DNA of 11,812 nt from Comamonadaceae bacterium. GTDB lineage: Bacteria; Pseudomonadota; Gammaproteobacteria; Burkholderiales; Burkholderiaceae. Location of the stretch: contig CANCCJ010000082.1 of the NCBI GenBank assembly GCA_947374535.1, positions 1-11,812 on the forward strand, in the 5' to 3' direction. Under the pieces are notes generated by a model. That model ran no database searches and had not been told where the DNA came from. It saw nothing but the letters and a program-made list of their open reading frames with translations. The first letter of the stretch is position 1. Every line of letters begins with the position of its first letter. The position numbers were made by a program, and so were the translations under genes. Shown piece by piece: positions 1 through 8,505 of the stretch.

Positions 1-1313
1 TCGAGGTCACGCAAATCTTGCGAAACTTCTTCGACGCTCTCTTCGCGTGCAATTTCCATGGTGAGCAGCGCATCCTTGGCACGTGTGCGCAACTCGTTGA
101 CGGTGTCTTCGTCAAAGCTTTCAATTTCCAACATCTCTTGCAATGGCACGTAGGCCACTTCTTCGAGGCTGGTGAAGCCTTCTTCAATCAAGATGTCAGC
201 GACTTCTTGGTCCACGTCCAACTTGGCCATGAATAACTCGCGGATGCTGAATGTTTCGTCAGCTTGCTTCTGAGCAGACTCAGCCGCATCCATGATGTTG
301 ATTTTCCACCCCGTCAACTCTGCCGCCAAACGCACGTTTTGGCCGCCGCGACCGATGGCGATAGCGAGGTTTTCTTCGTCCACCACCACATCCATGGCGT
401 GACGCTCTTCGTCCACCACGATGGAGCTGACGTTGGCGGGTGCCAAAGCACCAATCACGAACTGGGCTGGATCTTCACTCCACAACACGATGTCCACGCG
501 CTCGCCAGCGAGCTCAGTGGTCACGGCGTTCACGCGGGTGCCGCGCACGCCAACGCAAGTGCCGATCGGGTCCACGCGCTTGTCGTGAGAGATCACTGCA
601 ATCTTGGCACGTGAACCTGCGTCGCGGGCGCAAGATTTAATCTCCAGCATGCCTTGTTCGATTTCTGGCACTTCGTGGCGGAACAACTCCACCATGAACT
701 CAGGCGCAGAGCGAGACAAGATGATGGGCGCACCGCGCAAAGTCAAGTCCACGTCCATGATCATGGCGCGCACGCGGTCGCCACTGCGGAAGTTTTCCTT
801 AGGGATCATTTCGCTGCGACGCAAGCGGCCTTCTACGCGACCGGATTCAACGATCAGATCGCCTTTGTCCATACGCTTGACCGTGCCCACAAAAATCTTG
901 TCGCCACGCGACATGAAATCGTTGAGCAACATTTCGCGTTCAGCGTCGCGGATCTTTTGCAAGATCACTTGTTTGGCAGCCATCGCACCAATGCGACCAA
1001 TCGGCAAAGACTCAATGCCCTCTTCGATGTATTCGCCTTCTTCGACGTCAGCCACGCGTTCACGGGCGTCCATCAACATTTCTTCGGCTTCTGGGTTTTG
1101 CAAACCCGCTTCGTCAGGAACAACCAACCAACGGCGGAAAGTTTCGTATTCACCCGTGTCGCGGTTCATCGCAACGCGGATGTCCACATCACCTTCGTAC
1201 AGCTTTTTGGTGGCTTGGGCCAACGCCAACTCGACGGCGCCAAACACCACATCGCGCTCGACGTTTTTCTCGCGCGAGATTGCCTCGACCAACATCAACA
1301 TTTCGCGGTTCAT
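1..1313 (-). CDS. nusA: Transcription termination/antitermination factor NusA (3' end cut by window edge)
   Basis: NusA binds RNA polymerase and nascent RNA in the cytoplasm and promotes pausing, intrinsic termination and rRNA antitermination. Reading from the ATG at 1313, 437 codons are open to the left edge with no stop. E. coli NusA has 495 residues, so roughly 55-60 C-terminal residues are outside the window. Visible in order: the N-terminal RNAP-binding domain starting [20 protein letters not shown]; an S1 domain at about 136-200; KH1 with [10 protein letters not shown] around 255-264; KH2 with the hallmark [10 protein letters not shown] at 321-330; and the first acidic helix-hairpin-helix repeat at about 365-430. 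The start is fixed by AAGGAG at 1323-1328, 9 nt upstream. It follows rimP by 28 bp, the usual operon order, and infB would be expected next beyond the window. No frameshift is seen. Confidence 0.97.
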   Translation of the reverse strand, partial: MNREMLMLVEAISREKNVERDVVFGAVELALAQATKKLYEGDVDIRVAMNRDTGEYETFRRWLVVPDEAGLQNPEAEEMLMDARERVADVEEGEYIEEGIESLPIGRIGAMAAKQVILQKIRDAEREMLLNDFMSRGDKIFVGTVKRMDKGDLIVESGRVEGRLRRSEMIPKENFRSGDRVRAMIMDVDLTLRGAPIILSRSAPEFMVELFRHEVPEIEQGMLEIKSCARDAGSRAKIAVISHDKRVDPIGTCVGVRGTRVNAVTTELAGERVDIVLWSEDPAQFVIGALAPANVSSIVVDEERHAMDVVVDEENLAIAIGRGGQNVRLAAELTGWKINIMDAAESAQKQADETFSIRELFMAKLDVDQEVADILIEEGFTSLEEVAYVPLQEMLEIESFDEDTVNELRTRAKDALLTMEIAREESVEEVSQDLRDL

Positions 1314-1341
1314 GATCGGTTACTCCTTCTCTTACCTACGT

Positions 1342-1902
1342 TCAACGGGGCTTTTTGCCCTTGAAATCCACTATCGGAGCCAGACGTGCTTCTCGCAGCT
1401 CGTCCAGCGTGAAACCCAGTGCGTGCACTGGCATTTCGGCTAATCTTTTGGGGCTAACTTTTTGACCAGGCTTGGCCTTGACTTCATCACGCCAGGTGAT
1501 TTGCCAACCTGCACCATCGTCGGTGCGCTCTAGGGTTCCACGGAATTTTTTACGGCTCGCCGCGACTTGACCGGCCGCAGCCGCGCCAATGGGAGCCTTG
1601 AGTGTCAGGTCAACCTCTTCGCCCACGAAACGCTCGAAATCGGCTTGGTGACGCAAAGGACGGTCAATACCGGGTGACGACACCTCAAGGCGGGCATATT
1701 CGGCGCCATCGACTTCCAGCGCGAATTGCAACTGGCGGGTGACGCGTTCGCAATCCTCCACATTGATGGGCTGCACGGGCGTGTCAGCCGTCCAAGGCAT
1801 ATCAATCGTGATGCGCAAGAGTCCCCCGGCCGAGCGTTCAATCTCTACCAGGTCGTAACCTAAGCCGGTCACTGTTTGTTCTACGGTTTGCTGCAAACTC
1901 AC
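1342..1902 (-). CDS. rimP: Ribosome maturation factor RimP
   Basis: RimP assists maturation of the 30S ribosomal subunit in the cytoplasm. The 186-residue product fits the family (E. coli RimP is about 150; betaproteobacterial forms are longer, partly from a basic linker). It starts SLQQTVEQTVTGLGYDLVEI after the initiator. It contains the conserved patch VSSPGIDRPL around 103-112, in the N-terminal alpha/beta domain, and then an SH3-like C-terminal domain with the family's LKAPIG and KKFRGTLE segments. The start codon is GTG (1900-1902); no better in-frame ATG exists, and the family N-terminus begins exactly here. A GAAGG run about 13 nt upstream is a weak, rather distant ribosome site. It is followed by nusA after 28 bp and is preceded by a strong promoter and a leader hairpin. 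Unlike in E. coli, no initiator tRNA (metY) precedes it. Confidence 0.96.
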   Translation of the reverse strand: MSLQQTVEQTVTGLGYDLVEIERSAGGLLRITIDMPWTADTPVQPINVEDCERVTRQLQFALEVDGAEYARLEVSSPGIDRPLRHQADFERFVGEEVDLTLKAPIGAAAAGQVAASRKKFRGTLERTDDGAGWQITWRDEVKAKPGQKVSPKRLAEMPVHALGFTLDELREARLAPIVDFKGKKPR

Positions 1903-1941
1903 GTCGAAAAATAGCCTTCAAATCAAGTGTTCAAAAAACAA

Positions 1942-1985
1942 ACGACCAAAAAAAACGAGCGGTAATTACCCGCCCGTTTGGTCGT
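1942..1985 (-). terminator. GC-rich hairpin with U-tract between yejF and rimP (terminator / possible rimP leader attenuator)
   Basis: Read on the minus strand, the arm AAACGGGCGG (1979-1970) pairs with CCGCTCGTTT (1962-1953) with one G-U pair. A TAATTA-containing loop lies between them, and the U-tract spans 1955-1948 (eight T). This is a textbook intrinsic terminator in the minus direction only; on the plus strand no T-run follows. An outer pair, ACGACC (1985-1980) with GGTCGT (1947-1942), would enclose the U-tract in an alternative, longer fold. It lies 55 bp after the yejF stop, so it can end the yej transcript. It also lies just downstream of the rimP promoter, inside the predicted rimP leader. 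The hairpin is seen directly; its regulatory role is inferred. Confidence 0.8.
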
Positions 1986-1994
1986 GAAGCGCTC

Positions 1995-2023
1995 ATTGTA
2001 GCGCCTAAATCCTTGATTATCAA
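1995..2023 (-). promoter_or_regulatory. Sigma70-type promoter for rimP-nusA
   Basis: On the minus strand there is a -35 box TTGATA (2023-2018), a 17-bp spacer and a -10 box TACAAT (2000-1995), each one mismatch from consensus with optimal spacing. The start of transcription is expected near 1988, about 86 nt before the GTG of rimP. The -10 is flanked by a perfect 5-bp inverted repeat (1989-1993 and 2000-2004). The promoter sits between the yejF stop and the leader hairpin, so rimP-nusA has its own promoter independent of yej read-through. Confidence 0.75.
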
Positions 2024-2039
2024 AGGATAAACGGTATTT

Positions 2040-3674
2040 TTAACCCTCCGCGCCCACCAAAATCTTGGTATAGGCCGCTTGCGGCTGGTTCAGGATTTGT
2101 TCAAACGTGCCCGCTTCCACCACCTTACCGGCTTGCATGACCATCACATGGTGCGCCATAGCGCGGATCACCGACACATCGTGGGTAATGAGCAAATAGC
2201 TCAAACCCCGCTCTCGCTGGAGCTTTTGCAAAAGCTGCAAGACCTGCAACTGGGTGGTGGCATCCAACGCACTGGTGGGCTCATCGAGCACCAAAACTTG
2301 CGGCTCTATGACCAAAGCCCGCGCAATGGCCAAACGCTGACGTTGCCCGCCCGAAAACTCGTGTGGATAACGCAATAACAAGCCCGGAAACTCGGTTTCG
2401 GTCAGGCCCACCGCAGCCAAAGTCACCAAAATGCGGCGCAAGCGGCCCAGTTCATCTAGCTCAGACGCGTGCAAGCTCAGCCCCTCAGACACCAACTCTT
2501 GCACGTTCATGCGTGGTGACAAGGATGAGAACGGATCTTGAAACACCACTTGGACCTTGCGACGCAACGGTAAATCGTGGGCCGCTTGACCCTTCCAAGC
2601 GGCGCCATCAATGGTGAGCGTCCCTTCGACGGACATCAGGCCCAAAGCAGCCAAAGCCAAGGTGGTTTTGCCCGAGCCCGATTCGCCAATCACGCCCAAG
2701 GTTTGCCCAGCACGCAAGTCAAAGCTCGCGGCCTGCACCGCCACAAATTTGTCGCCTCCCAGCCAACCCCGCCAACCCGCACGGCGTATGGGATAGCTGA
2801 CGCGCAAGCCCTTGGCTTGCATGACGATGTGGGCATCGACTTTGGCGGGCATCACATCACGGGGTGGCTGACTGTCGATCAGTTTTTGTGTGTACGGGTG
2901 CTCTGGATGGGTCAACACCACATGGGTTTGGCCGGATTCGACGATGCAGCCTTTTTCCATCACCATCACATGATCGGCAAAGCGGCGCACCGTGTTCAAG
3001 TCATGCGTGATCAACAACACCGCCATGCCGAAGCGTTTTTGCAGGTCGCTGAGTAAATCCAAAATTTGAATTCGCAAGGACACATCCAAGGCCGTGGTCG
3101 GCTCATCCGCCACCAACAGGCGCGGGCGCCCCGCTAACGCCATGGCAATCATCACGCGCTGGCGCTGACCGCCCGAGAGCTGATGCGGGTACATGCTGGC
3201 TCGGCGCACGGGTTCGGGTATACCGGTGAGGTTGAGCAACTCCACGGCTTCATGCCAAGCCTCAGCGCGGCTCATGCCACGCTTGACCTCTAACACTTCT
3301 GCAATTTGATCGCCCGCCGTCATCAACGGGTTCAGGGCTGTCATGGGCTCCTGAAAGACAAACGCAATGTCTTGGCCGCGGATGTTGACCAACTCACGCT
3401 CGGTCAACTTCACCAAGTCGAACGTTTGCGGCGCGTCGGTGGCCTCAGGATGCAAAGTATCCGCATCTTGCGCGGTCCACAGCACGCGACCCGACACGCG
3501 CGCGCCTTCGAGGAGCTTCACAAAGCTCAACGCCGTCACGCTTTTGCCTGAACCTGACTCTCCCACTAAAGCCAACTTTTCACCAAGGTCTAAGTTGAAG
3601 CTGATGCCTTTGACGACATCTTCATGCTGAAAACCAATGCGCAAATCGCGCACCTGAAGCAAAGGCAATCTCAT
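2040..3674 (-). CDS. yejF: Peptide ABC transporter, double ATP-binding protein YejF
   Basis: This is the ATPase of the YejABEF peptide importer, acting at the cytoplasmic face of the inner membrane. The 544 residues carry two complete ABC cassettes in one chain. Cassette 1 has Walker A GESGSGKS at 38-45, signature LSGGQ at 166-170, Walker B LLVADEP with Glu191, and switch His224. Cassette 2 has Walker A GESGSGKT at 330-337, signature FSGGQ at 440-444, Walker B LVLDEP with Glu465, and His498. Both sites therefore look competent. The HPYTQKLI segment at 259-266, typical of oligopeptide/dipeptide ATPases, ends the first cassette. The start ATG at 3674 overlaps the yejE stop as ATGA, implying translational coupling. 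It is the last gene of the operon, with a hairpin terminator 55 bp further on. Double-cassette architecture and length match E. coli YejF (529 residues). Confidence 0.95.
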   Translation of the reverse strand: MRLPLLQVRDLRIGFQHEDVVKGISFNLDLGEKLALVGESGSGKSVTALSFVKLLEGARVSGRVLWTAQDADTLHPEATDAPQTFDLVKLTERELVNIRGQDIAFVFQEPMTALNPLMTAGDQIAEVLEVKRGMSRAEAWHEAVELLNLTGIPEPVRRASMYPHQLSGGQRQRVMIAMALAGRPRLLVADEPTTALDVSLRIQILDLLSDLQKRFGMAVLLITHDLNTVRRFADHVMVMEKGCIVESGQTHVVLTHPEHPYTQKLIDSQPPRDVMPAKVDAHIVMQAKGLRVSYPIRRAGWRGWLGGDKFVAVQAASFDLRAGQTLGVIGESGSGKTTLALAALGLMSVEGTLTIDGAAWKGQAAHDLPLRRKVQVVFQDPFSSLSPRMNVQELVSEGLSLHASELDELGRLRRILVTLAAVGLTETEFPGLLLRYPHEFSGGQRQRLAIARALVIEPQVLVLDEPTSALDATTQLQVLQLLQKLQRERGLSYLLITHDVSVIRAMAHHVMVMQAGKVVEAGTFEQILNQPQAAYTKILVGAEG

Positions 3675-4714
3675 GGGCGTGCCTTTCGGGGGTCCAGCGC
3701 ATCGCGCAATGCGTCACCCATAAAGGTGAGCAGCATCAACGTGACAACCAACACAACAAAAGTAGACAAAGAAATCCACCATGCGTCGATGTTGTTTTTG
3801 CCTTGCGCCAACAACTCGCCCAAGCTTGGTGTGCCGGGTGGCACGCCCAGCCCTAAGAAGTCGAGCGAGGTGAGCGACAAGATGGCGGCGCTCATACGAA
3901 ACGGCAGAAAAGTCACCACGGGCGTCATGCTGTTGGGCAACACATGTCGCCACATGATTTGCGCATCAGACAAACCCAACGCCCGCGCAGCACGCACGTA
4001 GTCGAGTTGACGGTTGCGCAAAAACTCGGCACGCACATAGTCGGACAAGCCCATCCAACCAAACATGCCCAACAAAATCAAGAGCAAGGTGATGCTTGGG
4101 TCAAACACGGCTGAGAAGATGATGAGCAAATACAACTCGGGCATCGCGCTCCAAATTTCGATGAAGCGTTGCATGACCAAATCGGTTTTGCCACCAAAGA
4201 AACCTTGCAAAGCCCCCGTCAAGATGCCAATCACGGTGCCAAACAGCGTGAGCGCTAAAGCAAACAGCACCGAAATACGAAAACCGTAGAGCAAACGCGC
4301 CACCACGTCGCGGCCACGGTCGTCCGTGCCTAACCAGTTATCGGCCGAAGGCGGCGCGGGGTTGGGCTGCTTGGCGAAGTAGTTCAAGGTGCTGTGGTGG
4401 TACGGGATGATCGGATACAGCGCCCAGTTGCCGGGCTTGTCAAACTGCGCTTGAATGAAGGGGTCTAGAAAATCTGTGGGTGAATCAAAATCGCCACCAA
4501 AGGTAGTCTCGGGTTGGTTGTGCACGATGGGCATATAGAAGCTGCCGTTGTAGCGTGCGAGCAAGGGCTTGTCGTTGCACAGCACTTCGGCAAACAAACT
4601 CAACGCGAAGAAAAACACAAACAACACCAAGCTGTAAAAGCCAAGGCGGTTGTGCCTAAAGCGCAGCCAAGCACGTTGGGTGGGCGACAAGGAGGCTTCA
4701 GTCGAATTTGACAC
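3671..4714 (-). CDS. yejE: Peptide ABC transporter permease YejE
   Basis: This is the second inner-membrane permease of the YejABEF peptide importer. I chose the GTG at 4714 as start (347 residues). The N-terminus then reads SNSTEASLSPTQRAWLRFRH, which aligns with the short N-terminus of E. coli YejE. A GGGTGGA-like ribosome site lies just upstream, and the overlap with yejB is only 17 nt. An ATG at 4732 (six residues longer) is the alternative; a start at 4768 is unlikely. TM1 is at about 27-44, followed by a large periplasmic loop. The OppC-type segment NWLGTDDRGRDVVARL precedes a five-helix core. The EAA cytoplasmic loop that docks on the ATPase is visible as ARALGLSDAQIMWRHVLPNS. The stop overlaps the yejF start by 4 nt. 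The start is less certain than the identity. Confidence 0.93.
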   Translation of the reverse strand: MSNSTEASLSPTQRAWLRFRHNRLGFYSLVLFVFFFALSLFAEVLCNDKPLLARYNGSFYMPIVHNQPETTFGGDFDSPTDFLDPFIQAQFDKPGNWALYPIIPYHHSTLNYFAKQPNPAPPSADNWLGTDDRGRDVVARLLYGFRISVLFALALTLFGTVIGILTGALQGFFGGKTDLVMQRFIEIWSAMPELYLLIIFSAVFDPSITLLLILLGMFGWMGLSDYVRAEFLRNRQLDYVRAARALGLSDAQIMWRHVLPNSMTPVVTFLPFRMSAAILSLTSLDFLGLGVPPGTPSLGELLAQGKNNIDAWWISLSTFVVLVVTLMLLTFMGDALRDALDPRKARP

Positions 4715-5732
4715 GCGGGTCCACCCAGACATAACAAAGGTCGCTGATGAGTTTGGTGACCAAACCAATCAACGTGAACAAATACAAGGTCCCCAACACC
4801 ACCGGATAGTCGCGACGCATCACGCTCTCATAGCTCAACAACCCCAAACCATCGAGAGAGAACAAGGTTTCAATCAACAGCGAGCCGGTAAAAAAGGCAC
4901 CGATGAACGCCGCAGGAAAACCTGTGACCAATGGGATAAGCGCATTGCGAAACACGTGCTGCCAAATCACACGGCGCTCAGACAAACCTTTGGCACGCGC
5001 AGTCAGCACGTATTGCTTGCGAATCTCTTCGAGCATGGCGTTTTTGGTCAGCAGCGTGGTTACGGCAAAGGCGCCCAGCACACTCGACATGACGGGTAAA
5101 AAGATGTGCCACAGGTAGTCCGTGATGCGTGCGCCCCATGTGAGCTGCTCCCAATTGGCCGAGGTCAAACCACGCAGTGGGAACCACTGCAACTGACCAC
5201 CAAAGACCACGAGCAGCGCCACCCCCAACACAAAGCCGGGAATGGCAAATCCCACCAAGACCACCAAGCTGGTCACCAAGTCAAAGTGCGAGCCTGCTCG
5301 CACGGCTTTGGCAACGCCCAGAGGCACGGAAATGAGATAACTTAAAAAGAAAGTCCAAAGCCCCAAGCTGATTGACACAGGCATTTTTTCCTTCACCAAC
5401 TCCCACACGGTTTTCGGATAGAAAAAACTCTTGCCCAAGTCGAAGACGGCAAACTGTTGAAGCATTTGCCAAAAACGTTCCGTCGCGGGTTTGTCAAAGC
5501 CATATTGCTGGCGGATTTCTTCGATACGAGCAGCATCCACACCTTGGCGACCACGGTAACCAGCCCCTGCTGCACCAGCGCCCTCGCCGCCGCTGTCACG
5601 CCCTTGCAGCTGGGACACCATTTGCTCTACGGGGCCGCCCGGTACAAATTGGATGACGACAAAGGTCATCAGCAACACGCCCAACAGCGTGGGCACCATC
5701 AACAACAAGCGCTTGAGAATGTATGAGGTCAT
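4698..5732 (-). CDS. yejB: Peptide ABC transporter permease YejB
   Basis: This is the first inner-membrane permease of the YejABEF importer. The start ATG at 5732 gives [20 protein letters not shown], the usual DppB/OppB-type N-terminus with TM1, and overlaps the yejA stop as ATGA. An open frame extends upstream to 5798 but would lie wholly inside yejA and add a non-conserved tail. The product is 344 residues, close to E. coli YejB (364). After TM1 comes FVPGGPVEQ and a glycine-rich periplasmic stretch at about 44-64 (GEGAGAAGAGYRGRQG), also characteristic of YejB relative to DppB. The EAA loop reads ARAKGLSERRVIWQHVFRNA. The C-terminal VDPRVKFD is typical of the family. It overlaps yejE by about 17 nt. 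Confidence 0.95.
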   Translation of the reverse strand: MTSYILKRLLLMVPTLLGVLLMTFVVIQFVPGGPVEQMVSQLQGRDSGGEGAGAAGAGYRGRQGVDAARIEEIRQQYGFDKPATERFWQMLQQFAVFDLGKSFFYPKTVWELVKEKMPVSISLGLWTFFLSYLISVPLGVAKAVRAGSHFDLVTSLVVLVGFAIPGFVLGVALLVVFGGQLQWFPLRGLTSANWEQLTWGARITDYLWHIFLPVMSSVLGAFAVTTLLTKNAMLEEIRKQYVLTARAKGLSERRVIWQHVFRNALIPLVTGFPAAFIGAFFTGSLLIETLFSLDGLGLLSYESVMRRDYPVVLGTLYLFTLIGLVTKLISDLCYVWVDPRVKFD

Positions 5733-7594
5733 GGCGTTGAGCGCTCCGCACGTTTGGTCGCAGCCAAGGTGGCGCGGTTGTCGATGGTGGCCCACCACGT
5801 TGACGATGCCCAGCCCTCGGGTTGGTAGTAGCGCGGCATCACCGCAGGTAATTCAAATCGACCGTTGCGCCACGCCACGCGATGCACACCGCCATACCAA
5901 TGCGGCACGCTGTAGTAGCCATGTCGTAACACGCGGTCTAAGGCACGCACGGCCGTGATGAGCTGAGGCCGAGTTTTGGCGGAGAGGATGTTTTCAAGCA
6001 AGGCGTCTACCGCTGGGTCTTGTATGCCCATGAAGTTGCCTGAGCCCTCGGTGGTTGCAGCCTTGGAGCCAAAGCGTTCCATCAGCTCGGTGCCTGGCGA
6101 TTCGCTGCCCACATTGCGGTTGCTGATGATTTCAAAGTCAAACACGTCAAGACGCTTTTGCAGAATTGCAAAGTCAATCACTTTGTAATTCACTTGAAAA
6201 CCTAACTTCTCTAGGTTCTTGGTGTACGGCGTGACAACGCGCCCCATCGCGCCCGAGTTGTCTAAAAACTCAAGCGTGAACGGCTCGCCTTGTGAGTTGC
6301 GCAAAGCGCCATCACGGTAAGTCCAACCGGCCTGCGCCAACAAGGCTTTGGCTTTTCGCAAATGGTCGCGCAAGGTGTGGCCCGACTTGGGGTCTAGCGA
6401 TGTACGGGGTGGCAAAGGCACCGCTGCTTGAAAAACCTCTGGCGACAGCTTGTCACGCAAAGGCGTGAGCAACGCCAACTCGGCAGCGTCTGGCATGCCT
6501 GTGGCTTCAAAATCGCTGGCCACAAAGTAGCCGCGTACGCGGCTGTAGGCGTTGTAAAACAGTTGGCGATTCATCCACTCAAAATCCATCGCCAAGCCAA
6601 TGGCTTCGCGCACACGGGCATCTTTGAACTTGGGCAAACGCGTGTTGAATAAAAAGCCTTGAAAGTCACCAGCGTTGCCGTGTTTGAATTCGCTCTTCAT
6701 CAATTCATGATTCGTAAACTGCTTGCCCGTCAGGCCCCTCGCCCATTCGCGGGCGATGAAGGACTGCAACAAATCAAACTCACCCGCTTTGAAGCCTTCG
6801 AGTTGCGCCGTGTTGTCCTTGTAAAGGCGATAGGTGATGCGGTCAAAGTTGAACAAACCTTTACGCACGTTCAAGTCACGCGCCCAGTAGTTGTTGTCGC
6901 GCTCGTAGCTCACATCGCGGCCAAACACCACACGGCCCAATTTGTAAGGGCCGCTGCCAATGGGGGCGTCTGTGACGATTTTGTCGAAAGGTTTGGCATG
7001 TCCATCCACTTCGCCCCAGTGGCGGCTGAAGACGGGCATGCCGCCCACGATCAGCGGCAACTCAGGGTTCACGCGCTTGAAATCAAAACGCACGGTGCGC
7101 GCATCAACCACGACCACGTCATCCACCTCAGCAAACAAGGTGCGAAATTGCGGCGCAGCCTGCTTGCTGATCAGTTGCTCAAACGAATACTTCACATCCT
7201 CGGCCAACACCGAGTCACCATTGTGAAAGCGCGCTTGTGGGCGCAGCTTGAAGGTCACCGAGCGGCGGTCTGCGGCCACCGTCACATCTTCGGCCAGCAA
7301 GCCGTAGGCCGTGGTGGGCTCGTCCATCGTGCCGGTGAGCAAGGACTCAAACACCAAGCTCGTCAAACCAGGGGCCGCATTGCCTTTGAGGGTGAACGGG
7401 TTGTATTTGTCAAAACTCGACAAGCGCGAAGGCGGTACCAACACCAGCTCACCCCCTTTGGGTGCAAGTGGGTTGGCGTAATTGAAATTTTTGAAATTGG
7501 TGGGGTATTTCACATCCCCAAATTGGGCGTACGCATGCCCCGCCCAAGAGGGGCTTGCACACCAAAACGCCAACAAAATGAGAAACCTACGCAT
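5729..7594 (-). CDS. yejA: Periplasmic peptide-binding protein YejA (ABC importer)
   Basis: This is the extracytoplasmic solute-binding protein of the Yej importer (SBP_bac_5 family). In E. coli the Yej system takes up oligopeptides and the antibiotic microcin C; related systems in Rhizobiales import other peptides, including murein-derived ones. The product is 621 residues (E. coli YejA 604). The ATG at 7594 gives a clear Sec signal peptide: MRR, hydrophobic [10 protein letters not shown], and a likely cleavage after AYA near residue 23. The mature part has family landmarks [42 protein letters not shown] and [17 protein letters not shown]. The frame stays open 89 codons further upstream, but that tail is antisense to fabI and lacks a signal peptide. 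No Shine-Dalgarno sequence precedes the ATG (upstream is AGAATTGTCGC), which is odd for a highly expressed binding protein. It is the first gene of the operon. Confidence 0.94.
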   Translation of the reverse strand: MRRFLILLAFWCASPSWAGHAYAQFGDVKYPTNFKNFNYANPLAPKGGELVLVPPSRLSSFDKYNPFTLKGNAAPGLTSLVFESLLTGTMDEPTTAYGLLAEDVTVAADRRSVTFKLRPQARFHNGDSVLAEDVKYSFEQLISKQAAPQFRTLFAEVDDVVVVDARTVRFDFKRVNPELPLIVGGMPVFSRHWGEVDGHAKPFDKIVTDAPIGSGPYKLGRVVFGRDVSYERDNNYWARDLNVRKGLFNFDRITYRLYKDNTAQLEGFKAGEFDLLQSFIAREWARGLTGKQFTNHELMKSEFKHGNAGDFQGFLFNTRLPKFKDARVREAIGLAMDFEWMNRQLFYNAYSRVRGYFVASDFEATGMPDAAELALLTPLRDKLSPEVFQAAVPLPPRTSLDPKSGHTLRDHLRKAKALLAQAGWTYRDGALRNSQGEPFTLEFLDNSGAMGRVVTPYTKNLEKLGFQVNYKVIDFAILQKRLDVFDFEIISNRNVGSESPGTELMERFGSKAATTEGSGNFMGIQDPAVDALLENILSAKTRPQLITAVRALDRVLRHGYYSVPHWYGGVHRVAWRNGRFELPAVMPRYYQPEGWASSTWWATIDNRATLAATKRAERSTP

Positions 7595-7624
7595 GCGACA
7601 ATTCTGCAAGATTTTTTTGGAGTG
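7594..7624 (+). promoter_or_regulatory. Probable fabI promoter (extended -10) and ribosome binding site in a 36-bp divergent gap
   Basis: TGCGACAAT at 7594-7602 is an extended -10 element (TG-n-GACAAT) with no recognisable -35 in the AT-rich stretch before it. A start near 7609 would give a leader of about 22 nt, containing GGAGTG at 7619-7624, 6 nt before the fabI ATG. The element overlaps the yejA start codon on the other strand. The promoter is a prediction from sequence; the ribosome site is clear. I could not find a convincing yejA promoter on the minus strand; it must lie inside the 5' end of fabI. Confidence 0.5.
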
Positions 7625-7630
7625 ATTCAC

Positions 7631-8443
7631 ATGAGTACAAAAACAGGTTTCTTGTCGGGTAAAAAGCTGCTGATTACGGGCGTCTTGTCCAACCGTTCTA
7701 TCGCTTACGGCATTGCCAAAGCTTGCCACGCGCAAGGCGCTGAGCTGGCCTTTAGCTATGTGGGTGAACGTTTCAAAGACCGCATCACCGAATTCGCTGC
7801 TGACTTCGACTCCAAACTTATTTTTGACTGCGATGTGGGCAGCGACGCGAAAATCGACCAAATGTTCAAAGACTTGTCAACCCACTGGCCAACTTTTGAC
7901 GGTTTTGTGCACAGCATTGGGTACGCGCCACGCGAAGCCATCGCGGGCGACTTTCTTGACGGTTTGTCACGTGAAGGCTTCCAAATCGCACATGACATCA
8001 GTGCCTACAGCTTCCCCGCTATGGCCAAAGCTGCCCTACCCTATTTGAACGACAAGTCAGCTGTGTTGACCCTGTCTTACCTAGGCGCGATCCGCACTGT
8101 GCCGAACTACAACACCATGGGCTTGGCGAAAGCCTCGCTTGAAGCATCTGTGCGTTACTTGGCTGAATCTTTGGGTGCCAAAGGCCGCAACCTACGCGCC
8201 AACGGCATCAGCGCAGGTCCCATCAAAACCTTGGCCGCCAGCGGCATCAAGGGCTTTGGCAAGATTTTGAGCGTGGTGGCTGAAGCCTCGCCCATTCGCC
8301 GCAACGTGACCATCGAAGACGTGGGCAACGTGGCTGCGTTCTTGATGAGCGATTTGGCCGCAGGCGTGACTGCCGAAATTACCTATGTAGACGGCGGATT
8401 TAGCAAAGTTGTAGGTGGCATTGCGGAGCCTGCAGGCGAGTAA
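7631..8443 (+). CDS. fabI: Enoyl-[acyl-carrier-protein] reductase (NADH) FabI
   Basis: FabI catalyses the last step of each fatty acid elongation cycle, reducing trans-2-enoyl-ACP to acyl-ACP in the cytoplasm; it is the triclosan target. The 270 residues match the family (E. coli 262). Seen: the nucleotide-binding segment [15 protein letters not shown] (17-31), the core [11 protein letters not shown] (90-100), and the catalytic residues Tyr150, Tyr160 and Lys167 in LSYLGA and NYNTMGLAK, i.e. the FabI-type Y-x6-K. The C-terminus YVDGGFS is normal. Gly97 (E. coli Gly93) is unchanged, so nothing suggests triclosan resistance. The start ATG is chosen from the family N-terminus ([17 protein letters not shown]) and GGAGTG 6 nt upstream. 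The frame is open far upstream, but that part is antisense to yejA. The gene is divergent from yejA and followed by the ligase gene after 62 bp. Confidence 0.97.
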   Translation: MSTKTGFLSGKKLLITGVLSNRSIAYGIAKACHAQGAELAFSYVGERFKDRITEFAADFDSKLIFDCDVGSDAKIDQMFKDLSTHWPTFDGFVHSIGYAPREAIAGDFLDGLSREGFQIAHDISAYSFPAMAKAALPYLNDKSAVLTLSYLGAIRTVPNYNTMGLAKASLEASVRYLAESLGAKGRNLRANGISAGPIKTLAASGIKGFGKILSVVAEASPIRRNVTIEDVGNVAAFLMSDLAAGVTAEITYVDGGFSKVVGGIAEPAGE

Positions 8444-8455
8444 GCTGGCGCTCTT

Positions 8456-8476
8456 GGCCACTCGGGTGGCCGCTTT
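8456..8476 (+). terminator. Weak hairpin after fabI
   Basis: GGCCAC (8456-8461) and GTGGCC (8466-8471) form a perfect 6-bp stem around the tetraloop TCGG, followed by GCTTTA. The stem is good, but the U-tract is only three residues and interrupted. It is a weak or partial terminator at best and may let transcription continue into the ligase gene. Confidence 0.35.
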
Positions 8477-8505
8477 AGGCTGAATCAGCCCCAAAGGAGT
8501 CAACC

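Noticed and set aside
604..1443. Long open frames on the plus strand (up to 279 codons) across 604-1443
   Set aside because: They are antisense to nusA, which has clear S1/KH motifs. Their translations are low-complexity Ser/Arg- or His/Phe-rich shadows without a domain or good ribosome site.
2012..2027. AT-rich inverted repeat CCTTGAT/ATCAAAGG as a yejF terminator
   Set aside because: It is weak, has a bulge and no U-tract, and overlaps the -35 box of the rimP promoter; the hairpin at 1942-1985 is the better terminator.
6659..7630. Possible long N-terminal extension of FabI
   Set aside because: The frame is open, but this part is antisense to yejA, reads like a shadow (His/Arg/Gln-rich), and FabI proteins begin at the ATG at 7631 with a proper ribosome site.
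7595..7861. 89-codon upstream extension of YejA
   Set aside because: It is antisense to fabI, and the ATG at 7594 starts a clean signal peptide; an extension would bury it.
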